This document shows positions 39,382 to 48,457 of a DNA stretch of 64,000 nt, piece by piece. The notes beneath the pieces were generated by a model that searched no databases, had not been told where the DNA came from, and was given only the letters and a program-made list of their open reading frames with translations. Position 1 is the stretch's first letter. Each line of letters opens with the position of its first letter. The stretch is taken from contig NZ_BNBE01000004.1 in the NCBI RefSeq assembly GCF_014654895.1, forward strand, positions 558,001 through 622,000, read 5' to 3'. This DNA comes from Streptomyces filamentosus. Its GTDB lineage: Bacteria; Actinomycetota; Actinomycetes; Streptomycetales; Streptomycetaceae. The translations under genes were made by a program, and so were the position numbers.

Positions 39382-40623
39382 TCAGCGTACGCCGCGGACG
39401 AAGAAGACCGACACGGCGCCCGCGAGGGTGATGAGGGCAGCGATGACGTACAGGCCGTCGTAGCCGAGGGCGCCGACGATCGCCGAGGCCAGGAAGGGGG
39501 CGAGGATCTGCGGTCCGGCGTTGGCGACGTTGAGGACACCCATGTCGCGGGCCGCGTCGCCGGCGGACGGCAGGACGAGGGTGACGAGGGCGGTGTCGAC
39601 GGCGAGGTAGGAGCCGAAGGCGAGGCCGATGAGGACCGTGAAGACCAGCATGCCGGTCCAGTCCGGACTGACGACCGGCACCAGCATGGCGACGGCGCAC
39701 AGCACGGAGGAGACGAAGACCAGCGGTTTGCGGCGGCCCGTCCGGTCGGACAGCACCCCGCCGAGGACGGTGGCGAGGAGGGTGACGCCGGCGTCGATGG
39801 GGGCGATGAAGGCGACGGCCTCCTCGGACTCCAGGCCCGCGGGCAGTTCGATGTGGTCCTGGAGGATGTACAGCTGGAAGAGGGAGACCGCGAAGAAGCC
39901 CAGCATCATCAGGAAGCGGCCGATGAAGACCCAGCGGAAGTCGGCGGACTCCAGGGTGCGGGCGAAGGCACTGAACCGGCCGCGCGGCGGCTCCGGTTCG
40001 GCCCGGGGGCGGCGGTGGTCGCGGACGACCGCGGTGAAGAGGACGGCGGCACCCGCGATGACGGCTCCCATGACGAGGTAGCCGAGGGCGAGGTCGCCGG
40101 GGACGAAGAGGGCGGCGGTGGAGATGCCGACGGCGGTGCCGATGGGGGTGCCGATGCCGACCATCGCGGAGGCCAGGCCGCGGCGTTCGACGGGCACGCG
40201 GTCGGGGACGACCGCGGTCAGGGCCGCCTGGTAGACGTTCATCATCGCCTGGACGAGGCACCAGCCGATGGTGACGAGGAGGACGCTGCGGGCCTGGCCG
40301 AGCAGGGCCAGGGCGCCGAGGGCGGCGAGTCCGCCGCCGAGGATCCACGGGTTGCGCCGCCCCGACCGGTCGGAGAGCACGCCCGCGAGGGGGTTGAAGA
40401 GGGTCGCGAAGATCGCCGCGACGCCGGAGACCAGACCGAAGTTGGCGACCTTGTCCGCCGGGTCGACCAGCTCGACCTGGACGGGGAGGAGCACCGCCCC
40501 GATGCCCATGTAGACCATGTACATCGCCGCGTTGGCGACGGTCAGCATGGGCATCAGACGCAGCAGGGGACCCTTGCCGATGGGGGCGGTCCCCTCGGAG
40601 GCGGTCGTCGGCGGGGCGGTCAT
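39382..40623 (-). CDS. MFS transporter (sugar/cation-symporter or SLC45-like type)
   Basis: 413 residues, 12 helices. It opens LLRLMPMLTVANAAMYMVYM and contains two GxLSDRxGRR loops: FNPLAGVLSDRSGRRNPWIL and VLGGVLSDRTGRRKPLVF, one per half, a common mark of this subgroup. Its place 50 nt after the FAD oxidoreductase suggests uptake of that enzyme's substrate. The start is ATG 40623. The HAD gene follows 55 nt downstream. Substrate unknown; an amine or amino-sugar is a guess from the neighbour only. Confidence 0.88.
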   Translation of the reverse strand: MTAPPTTASEGTAPIGKGPLLRLMPMLTVANAAMYMVYMGIGAVLLPVQVELVDPADKVANFGLVSGVAAIFATLFNPLAGVLSDRSGRRNPWILGGGLAALGALALLGQARSVLLVTIGWCLVQAMMNVYQAALTAVVPDRVPVERRGLASAMVGIGTPIGTAVGISTAALFVPGDLALGYLVMGAVIAGAAVLFTAVVRDHRRPRAEPEPPRGRFSAFARTLESADFRWVFIGRFLMMLGFFAVSLFQLYILQDHIELPAGLESEEAVAFIAPIDAGVTLLATVLGGVLSDRTGRRKPLVFVSSVLCAVAMLVPVVSPDWTGMLVFTVLIGLAFGSYLAVDTALVTLVLPSAGDAARDMGVLNVANAGPQILAPFLASAIVGALGYDGLYVIAALITLAGAVSVFFVRGVR

Positions 40624-40673
40624 GGCGGTGCTCCTTGCAGAGGTGGTGCGGGTGGTGCGGGTGGCGTCGGCGG

Positions 40674-42068
40674 TCAGCTGCCGAAGCCGAGGCCGAAGCG
40701 GTCGAGGGCGCGCAGCCACAGGTCGCGGCGGCCCTCGTTGCGGTCGGACCGGGTGAGCGAGCGCTGGGTGATGCCGATGCCGATCGAGCGGACGGGCTCG
40801 GGCGGGAAGGGCAGCGGCTTGCGGCGGACGAGGGCGAGGGAGGTGCGCTCGGTGCGCTCGCCGGCCAGCAGGTCGAGCATCACCTCGGCGCCGAAGCGGG
40901 TGGCGCCGACGCCGAGGCCGGTGAAGCCGGCGGCGTACGCGACCTTGCCGTGGTGACTCGTGTCGAAGAAGACACAGAAACGGGTGCTGGTGTCGATGGC
41001 CCCGCCCCAGGCGTGACTGAACCGGAGCCCTTCCAGCTGCGGGAAGGTCGTGAAGAAGGTGCGGGCGAGGGTGGCGAAGGTCTCGGGCCGCCGCTCCCGC
41101 TCGGCGCTGACGCGGCCGGCATAGTCGTAGACGACGTCGTAGCCGCCCCACAGGATCCGGTTGTCGGCGGAGATCCGCACGTAGTGGAAGTGGTTGGCGG
41201 GGTCGGACCAGCCCTGGCGGTTCTTCCAGCCCACGGCGGCGAGCTGTTCCTCGCTCAGCGGCTCCGTCATCAGTGCGTAGTCGTAGACGGGGACCGTGTA
41301 GAGGCGGTGGCGGCGCAGCAGCGAGGGGTAGGCGTTGGTGGCGAGGGCGACGCGGCGGGCGGTGACCCGGCCGTAGGGGGTGCGGACGGCGACGACGGCG
41401 CCGTGCTCGTCGAGGGAGAGGCCGGGGGTGTGCTCGTGGATGCGGACGCCGAGGCCGAGGCACGCCTGCTTGAGTCCCCAGGCGAGCCTGGCCGGGTTGA
41501 CCATGGCGGTGTCGCTCTTGTTCCACATGCCGCCGAGGAAGGTCGGGGAGTCGATCTCGGCGCGGACGGCGTCGGCGTCGAGGAGGGCGGTGTCGGCGCC
41601 GTACCGGGCGGCGGTCTCGGCCTCCTCGGCGAGCCATTCGACCTGGTGGGGTTCGGTGGCGACGGTGAGGGAGCCGGTGCGTTCCCAGTCGCAGTCGATG
41701 CCGTAGCGCCGGACGGCGTCCTCCATGGCCCGGAGGTTCTCGCGGCCGAGGCGTTCGAGGGTGCCGATCTCGTCGGGCCAGCGGTCGAGGCCGTTGCCCA
41801 GGCCGTGGGTGAGGCTCGATTCGCAGAAGCCGCCGTTGCGGCCGGACGCCGCGTGGCCGATCTCCTCGCCCTCGATGAGGACGACGTCGGTGGAGGGGTC
41901 GCGTTCCTTGGCGACGAGGGCGGTCCACAGGCCGGCGTAGCCGCCGCCGACGACGAGGAGGTCGCAGGTGGTGCCTTCGACGAGGGCGGGTTCGGCCTGG
42001 GGGCGGCGGGGATCGTCGAGCCAGAACGGGGCCGGCGCGACGTCCCGCAGCGCGTGCAGGTGGTCCAT
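40674..42068 (-). CDS. FAD-dependent oxidoreductase (DAO family, gamma-glutamylputrescine oxidase-like)
   Basis: 464 residues. The Rossmann FAD site is DLLVVGGGYAGLWTALVAKE (GxGxxG variant GGGYAG) with Glu after IEGEE; GHAASGRNGGFCESSL is the ASGRNGG motif of PuuB/DadA-type amine oxidases. The C-terminal FAD contact is GFTGLGVGATRFGAEVMLDL. It should oxidise a secondary or primary amine with release of aldehyde or imine. The start ATG 42068 has GAAGGA upstream. A TetR-type operator lies 84 nt before the start, identical in core to the one beside tetR (49208-49226), so it is probably part of that regulon. Confidence 0.9.
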   Translation of the reverse strand: MDHLHALRDVAPAPFWLDDPRRPQAEPALVEGTTCDLLVVGGGYAGLWTALVAKERDPSTDVVLIEGEEIGHAASGRNGGFCESSLTHGLGNGLDRWPDEIGTLERLGRENLRAMEDAVRRYGIDCDWERTGSLTVATEPHQVEWLAEEAETAARYGADTALLDADAVRAEIDSPTFLGGMWNKSDTAMVNPARLAWGLKQACLGLGVRIHEHTPGLSLDEHGAVVAVRTPYGRVTARRVALATNAYPSLLRRHRLYTVPVYDYALMTEPLSEEQLAAVGWKNRQGWSDPANHFHYVRISADNRILWGGYDVVYDYAGRVSAERERRPETFATLARTFFTTFPQLEGLRFSHAWGGAIDTSTRFCVFFDTSHHGKVAYAAGFTGLGVGATRFGAEVMLDLLAGERTERTSLALVRRKPLPFPPEPVRSIGIGITQRSLTRSDRNEGRRDLWLRALDRFGLGFGS

Positions 42069-42151
42069 GGGGATGTCCTTCGGATCGCGGAGGAGCCCGG
42101 TCGCGGAGCTCCTTCCGAGGTGCCGCCCATGAGACCCGGCGCCGCGACACA

Positions 42152-42170
42152 AGGTCAATGGTGTTGACGT
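42152..42170. promoter_or_regulatory. TetR-type operator, first copy
   Basis: AGGTCAATGGTGTTGACGT, a 7-5-7 dyad with one mismatch. On the other strand it matches the site at 49208-49226 beside tetR at 18 of 19 positions, and the flanking CCTT is shared as well. Likely bound by the TetR protein of this island. Confidence 0.75.
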
Positions 42171-42319
42171 AAGGGTCCGTGCGCCCGCCCCGGCCCGCCC
42201 CGGAGGGGGGCCGGCCCCCGGCCGCGGCGCGGCGGCCCGGCCGCGGAACGCCCTGATACGGTCCCCGAACCCGAGGGCCGCCGCGAGGGGTCCGACGCCC
42301 ATGCGGCTGGGGGCCGTCC

Positions 42320-42403
42320 GACGCCAGGCAGCCGGGGGCCGCCTGGCGTCCACCCGGCCGGGGCTCCCGGCCTGCTCCGGAGCAGGCCGGGAGCCCCGGC
42401 CGG
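42320..42403. repeat. Tandem hairpins: 10-bp stem and 25-bp perfect palindrome
   Basis: GACGCCAGGC (42320-42329) pairs with GCCTGGCGTC (42341-42350). Then the 25-nt arm at 42354-42378 is followed directly by its exact complement (42379-42403). The second is the longest perfect inverted repeat noticed in the window. Sited in a divergent gap, so not an ordinary end-of-gene terminator. Confidence 0.9.
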
Positions 42404-42692
42404 ACGAGCCGGGAGCGCAGGTCGTGGCGGTGCCGGCCCAGGAGACCCCGGGCGACCGCGCGGGTCGGGGTGGAACGGACGGCGTCCTCGGCGGCACGGC
42501 CGAGGGCGCCGCTGAAACCCACCGAGGAGACCCCGGGGCGGTGCCGCACACATGGATGCCGAAGAAGCCCGGCACCAGGGAGCGGGGGCGGGCCTGCGGA
42601 GCCGGGGCCGTCCGCCCGGGTGCGGTACGGGAGGGCGGGGCGCGGCGGGCGGGACGGGCAGGGACCCCCCGGAAACAACATTCGGCACTTTC

Positions 42693-42721
42693 TTGACCGT
42701 GGACGAGAAGTTGCCTAGCTT
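42693..42721 (+). promoter_or_regulatory. Promoter of the SDR operon
   Basis: TTGACC (42693-42698), 17-nt spacer, TAGCTT (42716-42721), about 80 nt upstream of the SDR start. It is a good housekeeping-sigma match and sits in the least GC-rich part of the gap. Confidence 0.7.
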
Positions 42722-42802
42722 TGGCGCCGCCGGTGCGTGTGCGAGGCGGGGATCCCGCGCCCCGCCCCCGGCGCCCCTCGACTCACGGGAAGGACCCCGT
42801 CC

Positions 42803-43729
42803 ATGACTTCTCCCCAGGTGAACCCGGTGGATCTCACCGGCAAGGTCGCCGTCGTCACCGGCAGCGGCCGGGGCCTCGGCCTCGCCTACGCCCGCTCGCT
42901 CGCCGCCGCCGGCGCGGCCGTCGTCGTCAACGACGTGGACGCGGAGGCCGCCGAAGCGGCCGTGAAGGAGATCACCGGGGCGGGCGGCCGCGCCGTCGCC
43001 GAGGTGGTCCCGGTCGGTTCGGCCGAGGCCGCCGAGGCGCTCGTCGCCCGCGCGGTCGACAGCTTCGGCCGCATCGACACGATGGTCACCAACGCGGGCG
43101 TGCTCCGCGACCGCGTGCTGTGGAAGATGACCGACGACGACTTCGACACCGTCGTCCAGGTGCACCTGCGCGGCACCTTCACCTGCGTCCGCGCCGCCGT
43201 GGAGCGCATGCGCGCGCAGGGCGACGGCGGCCGGATCGTCGTCGCGGGCTCCCCCGCCGGGCAGCGCGGCAACTTCGGCCAGACCAACTACGCCGCCGCC
43301 AAGGCCGGCATCGCCGCCATGGTCCGCACCTGGGCGATGGAGCTGGGCCGCGCGGGCATCACCGCCAACGCCGTCATCCCGGTCGCCGCCACCGCCATGA
43401 CCAAGACCGTCCCGGTCTTCGCCCCGCACATCGAGGCGCTGGAGCAGGACGGCACCCCCTTCCCGGACAGCCTGCGCAAGGGCGAGGGCTTCGGCACCGC
43501 CGAGGACGTCGCCGGCCTGGTCGCCTTCCTCGCCTCGGACGCCTCCGCCGGCGTGACCGGCCAGTGCATCGGCATCGGCGGCGACAAGCTGGCCCTCTGG
43601 TCGCACCCGCAGGAGATCGCGGTGGCGTACGCGGACGGCGGCTGGAGCGCGGACGCGATCGCCGCCGCCTGGCCGGTCTCGGTCGGCCGCGCGCCGGAGA
43701 CCTACGGCATCCCCGCCCCGGTCCTGTGA
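42803..43729 (+). CDS. Short-chain dehydrogenase/reductase (SDR)
   Basis: 308 residues. The NAD(P) motif is VAVVTGSGRGLGLAYARSLA (TGxxxGxG), NAGVL follows at the fourth strand, and the catalytic set appears as AGSPAG (Ser region), NYAAAKAG (Tyr and Lys). Length and the AYAxSLA start resemble the dehydrogenase part of multifunctional beta-oxidation enzymes. It probably oxidises a 3-hydroxyacyl-CoA or similar alcohol produced by the MaoC hydratase of the same operon. Start ATG 42803 with GGAAGGA upstream. The stop overlaps the next gene as GTGA. Confidence 0.9.
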   Translation: MTSPQVNPVDLTGKVAVVTGSGRGLGLAYARSLAAAGAAVVVNDVDAEAAEAAVKEITGAGGRAVAEVVPVGSAEAAEALVARAVDSFGRIDTMVTNAGVLRDRVLWKMTDDDFDTVVQVHLRGTFTCVRAAVERMRAQGDGGRIVVAGSPAGQRGNFGQTNYAAAKAGIAAMVRTWAMELGRAGITANAVIPVAATAMTKTVPVFAPHIEALEQDGTPFPDSLRKGEGFGTAEDVAGLVAFLASDASAGVTGQCIGIGGDKLALWSHPQEIAVAYADGGWSADAIAAAWPVSVGRAPETYGIPAPVL

Positions 43730-44610
43730 GCGGCGCCGTGATGGACCTCGACGCGCTCGTCGCCATCGACGTGCACGCCCACGCGGAGGTCTCCGCGAAG
43801 GGCGGGGCGTCGCTCTCGGCCGAGCTGGACGCCGCCGCCGGCGCCTACTTCAAGGCGGAGCACCGGCACCCGACGCTCCCGGAGATCGCCGCGTACTACC
43901 GCGAGCGGTCGATGGCCTGCGTGGTCTTCACCGTGGACGCGGAGTCCGCCACCGGCACCGTGCCGGTGCCAAACGAGGAGATCGCCGAGGCCGCCGCCGA
44001 GAACCCGGACGTGATCATCCCCTTCGCGGGCGTCGACCCCTTCAAGGGCAAGTCGGCGGTCCGTCAGATCCGGCGGCTGGTCGAGGAGTTCGGGGTCAAG
44101 GGCTTCAAGTTCCACCCGAACATCCAGGCGTTCCACCCCAACGACCGGATGGCCTATCCGCTGTACGAGGCCATCGAGGACGCGGGCGCGATCGCGGTCT
44201 TCCACACCGGGCAGACCGGCATCGGCGCGGGCGCCCCGGGCGGCGGCGGGATCCGGCTGAAGTACTCGAACCCGATGGACGTGGACGACGTCGCCGCCGA
44301 CTTCCCCTGCATGCGGATCGTCCTCGCCCACCCGTCCTTCCCCTGGCAGGACGAGGCGCTCGCGGTGGCCACCCACAAGCCGAACGTGCACATCGACCTG
44401 TCCGGCTGGTCCCCGAAGTACTTCCCGCCGCAGCTCGTCCGCTACGCCGACAGCCTGCTCCAGGACAAGGTCCTCTTCGGCTCGGACTACCCGCTGCTGA
44501 CCCCGGACCGCTGGCTCGCGGACTTCGCCGCGCTGCCGATCAAGGACGAGGTCCGGCCGAAGATCCTCAAGGAGAACGCGGCCCGGCTGCTCGGCCTCAC
44601 CACCACCTGA
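43726..44610 (+). CDS. Amidohydrolase-2 family metal-dependent hydrolase/decarboxylase
   Basis: 294 residues, TIM-barrel of the ACMSD/gamma-resorcylate decarboxylase group: VAIDVHAHAE (HxH metal pair), GVKGFKFHPNIQAFHPND, FHTGQTG, the metal His in IVLAHPSFPW and the catalytic Asp in LFGSDYPLL. Known members decarboxylate or hydrate ring-derived acids. The start was placed at GTG 43726, which overlaps the SDR stop; GTG 43738 or ATG 43741 would be 4-5 codons shorter. It lies between SDR and acyl-CoA ligase genes in one operon. Confidence 0.88.
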   Translation: MSGAVMDLDALVAIDVHAHAEVSAKGGASLSAELDAAAGAYFKAEHRHPTLPEIAAYYRERSMACVVFTVDAESATGTVPVPNEEIAEAAAENPDVIIPFAGVDPFKGKSAVRQIRRLVEEFGVKGFKFHPNIQAFHPNDRMAYPLYEAIEDAGAIAVFHTGQTGIGAGAPGGGGIRLKYSNPMDVDDVAADFPCMRIVLAHPSFPWQDEALAVATHKPNVHIDLSGWSPKYFPPQLVRYADSLLQDKVLFGSDYPLLTPDRWLADFAALPIKDEVRPKILKENAARLLGLTTT

Positions 44611-44622
44611 GGGAGAGACCCC

Positions 44623-46158
44623 ATGCGCAACCAGGGCATCGGGTCCTGGCCGGCCCGCCGGGGCCGCAGGACTCCCCGCCGCACCGCCCTCCTCCACGAG
44701 GGACGGTCCTTCGACTACGCGGCGCTGCACGAGCGTTCCACCCGGCTCGCCCACGCCCTGCGGGGCGCGGGCGTGGGGCGCGGGGACCGGGTCGCCTTCC
44801 TGGGCCCGAACCATCCCGCCCACCTGGAGACGCTGTTCGCCTCCGGGATCCTCGGGGCGGTCTTCGTCCCGCTCAACAACCGCCTCACCGTGGCCGAACT
44901 CGCCTTCCAGCTGGCCGACTCCGGCAGCCGGGTGCTGGTGCACGCCCGGCAGCCGGACGGCAAGGCCGCCGAACTGGCCTCGGCCGCAGGCCCCCTGACC
45001 CTCCTCTCCGTCGAGGGCGAGGGACCCGGGCAGGGGTACGAGGAGCTGCTCGCGGCCTCCTCCACGGAGGAGATCGACGAGGAGGTGGGACACGACGACG
45101 CCTGCCTCATCATGTACACCTCGGGCACCACGGGCCGGGCCAAGGGCGCCGTCCTCACCCACGGCAACATCGTCTGGAACAGCCTCAACGTCGTCGTGGA
45201 CACCGACGTCGCCGGTGACGAGGTCGCCCTCGTGAGCGCCCCGCTCTTCCACACCGGCTCGCTGAACATGAGCTGCCTTCCGACCCTCCTCAAGGGCGGC
45301 ACGGTGCTCCTGGAGTCCGCCTTCGAAGCGGAGCGGGCCCTGCGCCTGATCGAACTCCACGGCGTCACGGCGCTGTTCGGCGTCCCCACCATGTACGACG
45401 CGATGGCGTCCGCGCCCGGCTGGAAGGAGGCGGACCTGACCAGTCTGCGCCTCCTGCTGTGCGGCGGCGCACCCGTCCCCACCCGCACCGCGCGGACCTT
45501 TCTGGAGCGGGGGCTCGCCTTCGTCCAGGGGTACGGCATGACCGAGGCGTCGCCCGGGGCGCTGGTCCTGGACCGCGGCGACTCGGCCCGCAAGGCCGGC
45601 TCGGCGGGCGTGCCGCACTTCTTCACCGACGTGCGGGTGATCCGCCCGGACGGCACGGAGACGGCACCCGGCGAGAAGGGCGAGGTCGTGGTCGCCGGAC
45701 CGAACGTGACCCCGGGCTACTGGAACCTCCCGGAGGCGACCGCCGCGGCCTTCCGCGACGGGGGGCGCTTCCGGTCCGGTGACGTCGCCACCGTCGACGC
45801 CGAGGGGTACGTCACGCTCGTCGACCGCCTCAAGGACATGATCATCTCGGGCGGGGAGAACATCTACCCCGCCGAGGTCGAGGACGCGCTGCTGCGGCAC
45901 CCCGACGTCGCCGAGGCCGCCGTCATCGGCGTCCCCGACGCCCGCTGGGGCGAGGTCGGGCGGGCGGTCGTCGTGCTGCGCCCCGGCACCGCGCCCACCG
46001 CCGAGGAGCTCCTCGGTCACCTGGAGGGCCTGCTGGCCCGCTACAAGCTCCCGCGGAGCTTCGTCCTCGTCCCCGAACTGCCCCGCAACGCCACCGGAAA
46101 GCTGCTGAAGGGCCCGATCCGGGACCGCTACGGCAGCACCCCCGCCCCCACCGACTGA
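44623..46158 (+). CDS. AMP-dependent acyl-CoA synthetase/ligase
   Basis: 511 residues, the usual ANL length for class I CoA ligases. It activates a carboxylic acid as acyl-AMP and then acyl-CoA. Motifs: LIMYTSGTTGRAKGAVLTHG (A3 P-loop), FVQGYGMTEASPG (A5), VTLVDRLKDMIISGGENIYP (A8 hinge) and NATGKLLK, with the catalytic Lys. Acid specificity cannot be read; the small-side LSAPLFHTGSLNM segment fits medium or aromatic acids. Start ATG 44623 with GGGAGAG ahead; 12 nt from the previous stop, 17 nt before MaoC. Confidence 0.93.
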   Translation: MRNQGIGSWPARRGRRTPRRTALLHEGRSFDYAALHERSTRLAHALRGAGVGRGDRVAFLGPNHPAHLETLFASGILGAVFVPLNNRLTVAELAFQLADSGSRVLVHARQPDGKAAELASAAGPLTLLSVEGEGPGQGYEELLAASSTEEIDEEVGHDDACLIMYTSGTTGRAKGAVLTHGNIVWNSLNVVVDTDVAGDEVALVSAPLFHTGSLNMSCLPTLLKGGTVLLESAFEAERALRLIELHGVTALFGVPTMYDAMASAPGWKEADLTSLRLLLCGGAPVPTRTARTFLERGLAFVQGYGMTEASPGALVLDRGDSARKAGSAGVPHFFTDVRVIRPDGTETAPGEKGEVVVAGPNVTPGYWNLPEATAAAFRDGGRFRSGDVATVDAEGYVTLVDRLKDMIISGGENIYPAEVEDALLRHPDVAEAAVIGVPDARWGEVGRAVVVLRPGTAPTAEELLGHLEGLLARYKLPRSFVLVPELPRNATGKLLKGPIRDRYGSTPAPTD

Positions 46159-46175
46159 ACCTCCTGGAGAAACCC

Positions 46176-46631
46176 ATGTCCCTCACCGTCCACGGCGTCG
46201 ACGAGATCCGCGCCCGGGCCGGCGCCGACCTCGGCCACAGCTCCTGGGTCGAGATCGCCCAGTCGCGCGTGAACACCTTCGCCGACGCCACCGACGACCA
46301 CCAGTGGATCCACGTCGACGAGGAGCGGGCCGCCACCGGCCCGTTCGGCGGCACCATCGCCCACGGCTACCTCACCCTCTCCCTCCTCATCCCCATGTGG
46401 AGCGAGCTCCTCCAGGTCGAGGGCGTCTCGATGGCCGTCAACTACGGTCTGAACAAGGTCCGTTTCCCCTCCCCCGTCCGCGTCGGCTCGAAGATCCGCA
46501 CCCACGGCCGCATCGCCACGGTCGAGGACGTCCGGGGCGGCGTCGAGGTCGTCGTCGACCTCACCGTCGAGATCGACGGCGCCGACAAGCCTGCCTGCGT
46601 CGCCCAGGCGGTCTACCGCTTCTACGCCTGA
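46176..46631 (+). CDS. MaoC-like (hotdog) enoyl-CoA hydratase
   Basis: 151 residues, one hotdog domain of the NodN/MaoC type. The hydratase motif is ATDDHQWIHVD (Asp41 and His46 as the catalytic pair), followed by TIAHGYLTLSL, the helix lining the substrate tunnel. It hydrates trans-2-enoyl-CoA to the 3-hydroxyacyl-CoA that the SDR could oxidise, which makes CoA ligase, hydratase and dehydrogenase a short beta-oxidation-like set. Start ATG 46176 with TGGAGA ahead. A strong terminator follows the stop. Confidence 0.92.
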   Translation: MSLTVHGVDEIRARAGADLGHSSWVEIAQSRVNTFADATDDHQWIHVDEERAATGPFGGTIAHGYLTLSLLIPMWSELLQVEGVSMAVNYGLNKVRFPSPVRVGSKIRTHGRIATVEDVRGGVEVVVDLTVEIDGADKPACVAQAVYRFYA

Positions 46632-46645
46632 TCCCCACCCTCTCC

Positions 46646-46680
46646 CAGGGGCGGGCGCCCCGCGCAGGCGCCCGCCCCTG
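46646..46680 (+). terminator. Hairpin terminator of the SDR-MaoC operon
   Basis: Perfect 14-bp stem, CAGGGGCGGGCGCC (46646-46659) with 46667-46680 around a 7-nt loop, 14 nt after the MaoC stop. It separates the catabolic operon from the IclR gene. Confidence 0.8.
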
Positions 46681-46738
46681 AGGCATGCCCGCGCGCCGGG
46701 TACGGTTCTCCCGCATCCGGCACGGAGAGGGGAGGGCC

Positions 46739-48385
46739 ATGACGACGAGGCCGGTCGAGGCGGTCGGGCCGCTGGAGCGGGGACTCGCCGTGCTGCGGGC
46801 CGTGGTCGCCGGGGAGGGCGGGCGGCGGGGCGTCGGGGAGGTGGCCCGGGAGACGGGGCTCGCGCGGGCGACGGTGGACCGGATCGCGACCACGCTCACC
46901 GTCCTCGGGGTGCTGCGGACCGAGGGGCGCGCGCTGCTGCTGGCGCCCGGGGCGGCCGGGCTCGGCAACGCCTATCTGGACTCCTGCGGGCTGCCCGCGC
47001 TCCTCGGGCCGCACGCCGCCGCGCTCGCCGAGCGGCTCGACGAGCCGGTGTCGCTGGCCGTGCCCGACGGCGACGGGGTCCGCTTCCTCGCGCAGGCCGA
47101 CCGGCGGCGGGCCCTGGCCTTCGCCTTCCGGCCCGGGGACCTGCTGCCGGCCGAACGGTGCGCGCCCGGCGCCCTGTTCGCCGCCGAGGACGGCCGTCCG
47201 GCCGGGGACGAGGCGTTCGCGGCGCGGGTGCGGGAGGCGCGCGAGCGGGGCGTGGCCGTCGACGACCAGCTGATCGAGCCGGGGCTCGTCTCCGTCGCCC
47301 TGCCCGTACGGGACCCGGCGGGGGCCGTCGTGTGCGCGGTGAGCGTCGCCGGGCACACCCGCCGGCGCGACGCGGCCGCCCTGGAGGCGCTGGCCCTGGC
47401 GCCGCTGCGGGAGACGGTCGCGGCGATGGAGGCGGCGCTCGCCCTCGGAGCCGTACCGCCGAAAGAGACGCCCGCCCCCGAAACCGTACCGCCGGAAGAG
47501 ACGCCCTCTCTCGGAGCCGTACCTTCCGGGCAGACGGCGCACGCCCCCGGAGCCGTACCGCCCGAGGAGGGGGCGCGCGGAGACGTCCTGAAGGAGGAGC
47601 TGGGGGCCGGGTTCCTGCGGTCGCTGGCCCGGGGGCTCGACGTGCTGCGCGCCTTCGGGGCCGTACGCGGCCCGGCCCGGCTCACCGATCTCGCGCGGCT
47701 CGCCGGGCTGCCCCGGGCGACCGCCCGGCGGTCGCTGATCACCCTGTGCCACCTGGGGTACGTGCGGGAGGACCCCGGGGGCTTCGTGCTCCTCCCCCGG
47801 GTCCTCGGGCTCGGCCACTCCCTGCTCTCCGCCCTGACCCTGCCCGACATCGCCACCCCGCACCTGGTCCGGCTGGTGCGGACGGTGCGCGAGTCGGCGT
47901 CGGTGGCGGTGCTCGACGGGGACGACATCCGCTACGTGGCCCGGGTGGCGGGCAGCCGGCTCCTGCGGATCGACATCGTGGTGGGCACCCGGCTGCCCGC
48001 GTACGCCACCTCGATGGGGCGGGTGCTGCTCGGGGCCCTGCCGGAGAACGAGCGGGACGCGCGGCTCGGCCGGATCGTCCCGGAGGCCCTGACGCCCCGG
48101 ACCCTGACCGGGTCCGGCGCGCTGCGGGAGGCCGTGGCGGCGACCGCGGAGCGGGGGTTCGGCTGGGTGGAGGAGGAGCTGGAGGAGGGGCTGCGGTCGG
48201 TCGCGGTGCCGGTCCCGGACGGCACGGGCCGGGTGGTCGCCGCGCTCAACGTCGCCCTCGGCGCGGGCCGTTGCACTCCGGAGGAGAGCCTGGCGGTGCT
48301 CCTGCCGCAGCTGCGGGAGACGGCCGGGCGGATCTCGGCGGACCTGGCCGCGGTGGGCCGTCACGCCCCCGTGCCGACGGCGTGA
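46739..48385 (+). CDS. Double IclR-type transcriptional regulator (two full IclR modules fused)
   Basis: 548 residues, about twice the normal IclR length. Module 1: winged helix at about 10-70 (GVGEVARETGLARATVDRIA) and effector domain 75-235. A Pro/Glu-rich linker of about 60 residues built of 11-residue repeats follows. Module 2: winged helix at about 305-365 (LTDLARLAGLPRATARRSLI) and a more canonical effector domain 370-535 (ATSMGRVLLGALPENE, RGFGWVEEELEEGLRSVAVP). The second is closer to PcaR/PobR-type regulators of aromatic acid catabolism. It probably senses an intermediate of the neighbouring pathway. Start ATG 46739 behind GGAGAGGGGAGG. Confidence 0.9.
   Translation: MTTRPVEAVGPLERGLAVLRAVVAGEGGRRGVGEVARETGLARATVDRIATTLTVLGVLRTEGRALLLAPGAAGLGNAYLDSCGLPALLGPHAAALAERLDEPVSLAVPDGDGVRFLAQADRRRALAFAFRPGDLLPAERCAPGALFAAEDGRPAGDEAFAARVREARERGVAVDDQLIEPGLVSVALPVRDPAGAVVCAVSVAGHTRRRDAAALEALALAPLRETVAAMEAALALGAVPPKETPAPETVPPEETPSLGAVPSGQTAHAPGAVPPEEGARGDVLKEELGAGFLRSLARGLDVLRAFGAVRGPARLTDLARLAGLPRATARRSLITLCHLGYVREDPGGFVLLPRVLGLGHSLLSALTLPDIATPHLVRLVRTVRESASVAVLDGDDIRYVARVAGSRLLRIDIVVGTRLPAYATSMGRVLLGALPENERDARLGRIVPEALTPRTLTGSGALREAVAATAERGFGWVEEELEEGLRSVAVPVPDGTGRVVAALNVALGAGRCTPEESLAVLLPQLRETAGRISADLAAVGRHAPVPTA
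47444..47565 (+). repeat. 33-nt repeats in the IclR interdomain linker
   Basis: CCGTACC recurs at 47451, 47484, 47517 and 47553 (spacings 33, 33, 36), each within a copy coding GAVPPEETP-like sequence. In-frame expansion of an 11-residue unit between the two IclR modules. Confidence 0.8.
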
Positions 48386-48457
48386 CGGGCGCCGCCCCTC
48401 GCCGCCCCGAAAGCACGACGGGTCGCCCCCGCGCCGCGCCGAAAGCGTGACGGCCCG

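Larger units (their letters stand above)
42069..42802. other. 734-nt divergent region with large hairpins
   Basis: Between the FAD oxidoreductase (leftward) and the SDR operon (rightward). A 131-codon open frame at 42301-42696 has no family-like content and is not called. The region holds the TetR operator, a 10-bp hairpin, a 25-bp perfect palindrome and, at the right edge, the SDR promoter. Confidence 0.6.

Noticed and set aside
42301..42696. 131-codon open frame in the divergent gap
   Set aside because: Runs through the palindromes, has Arg/Gly/Ala-rich content and no ribosome binding site or motif.
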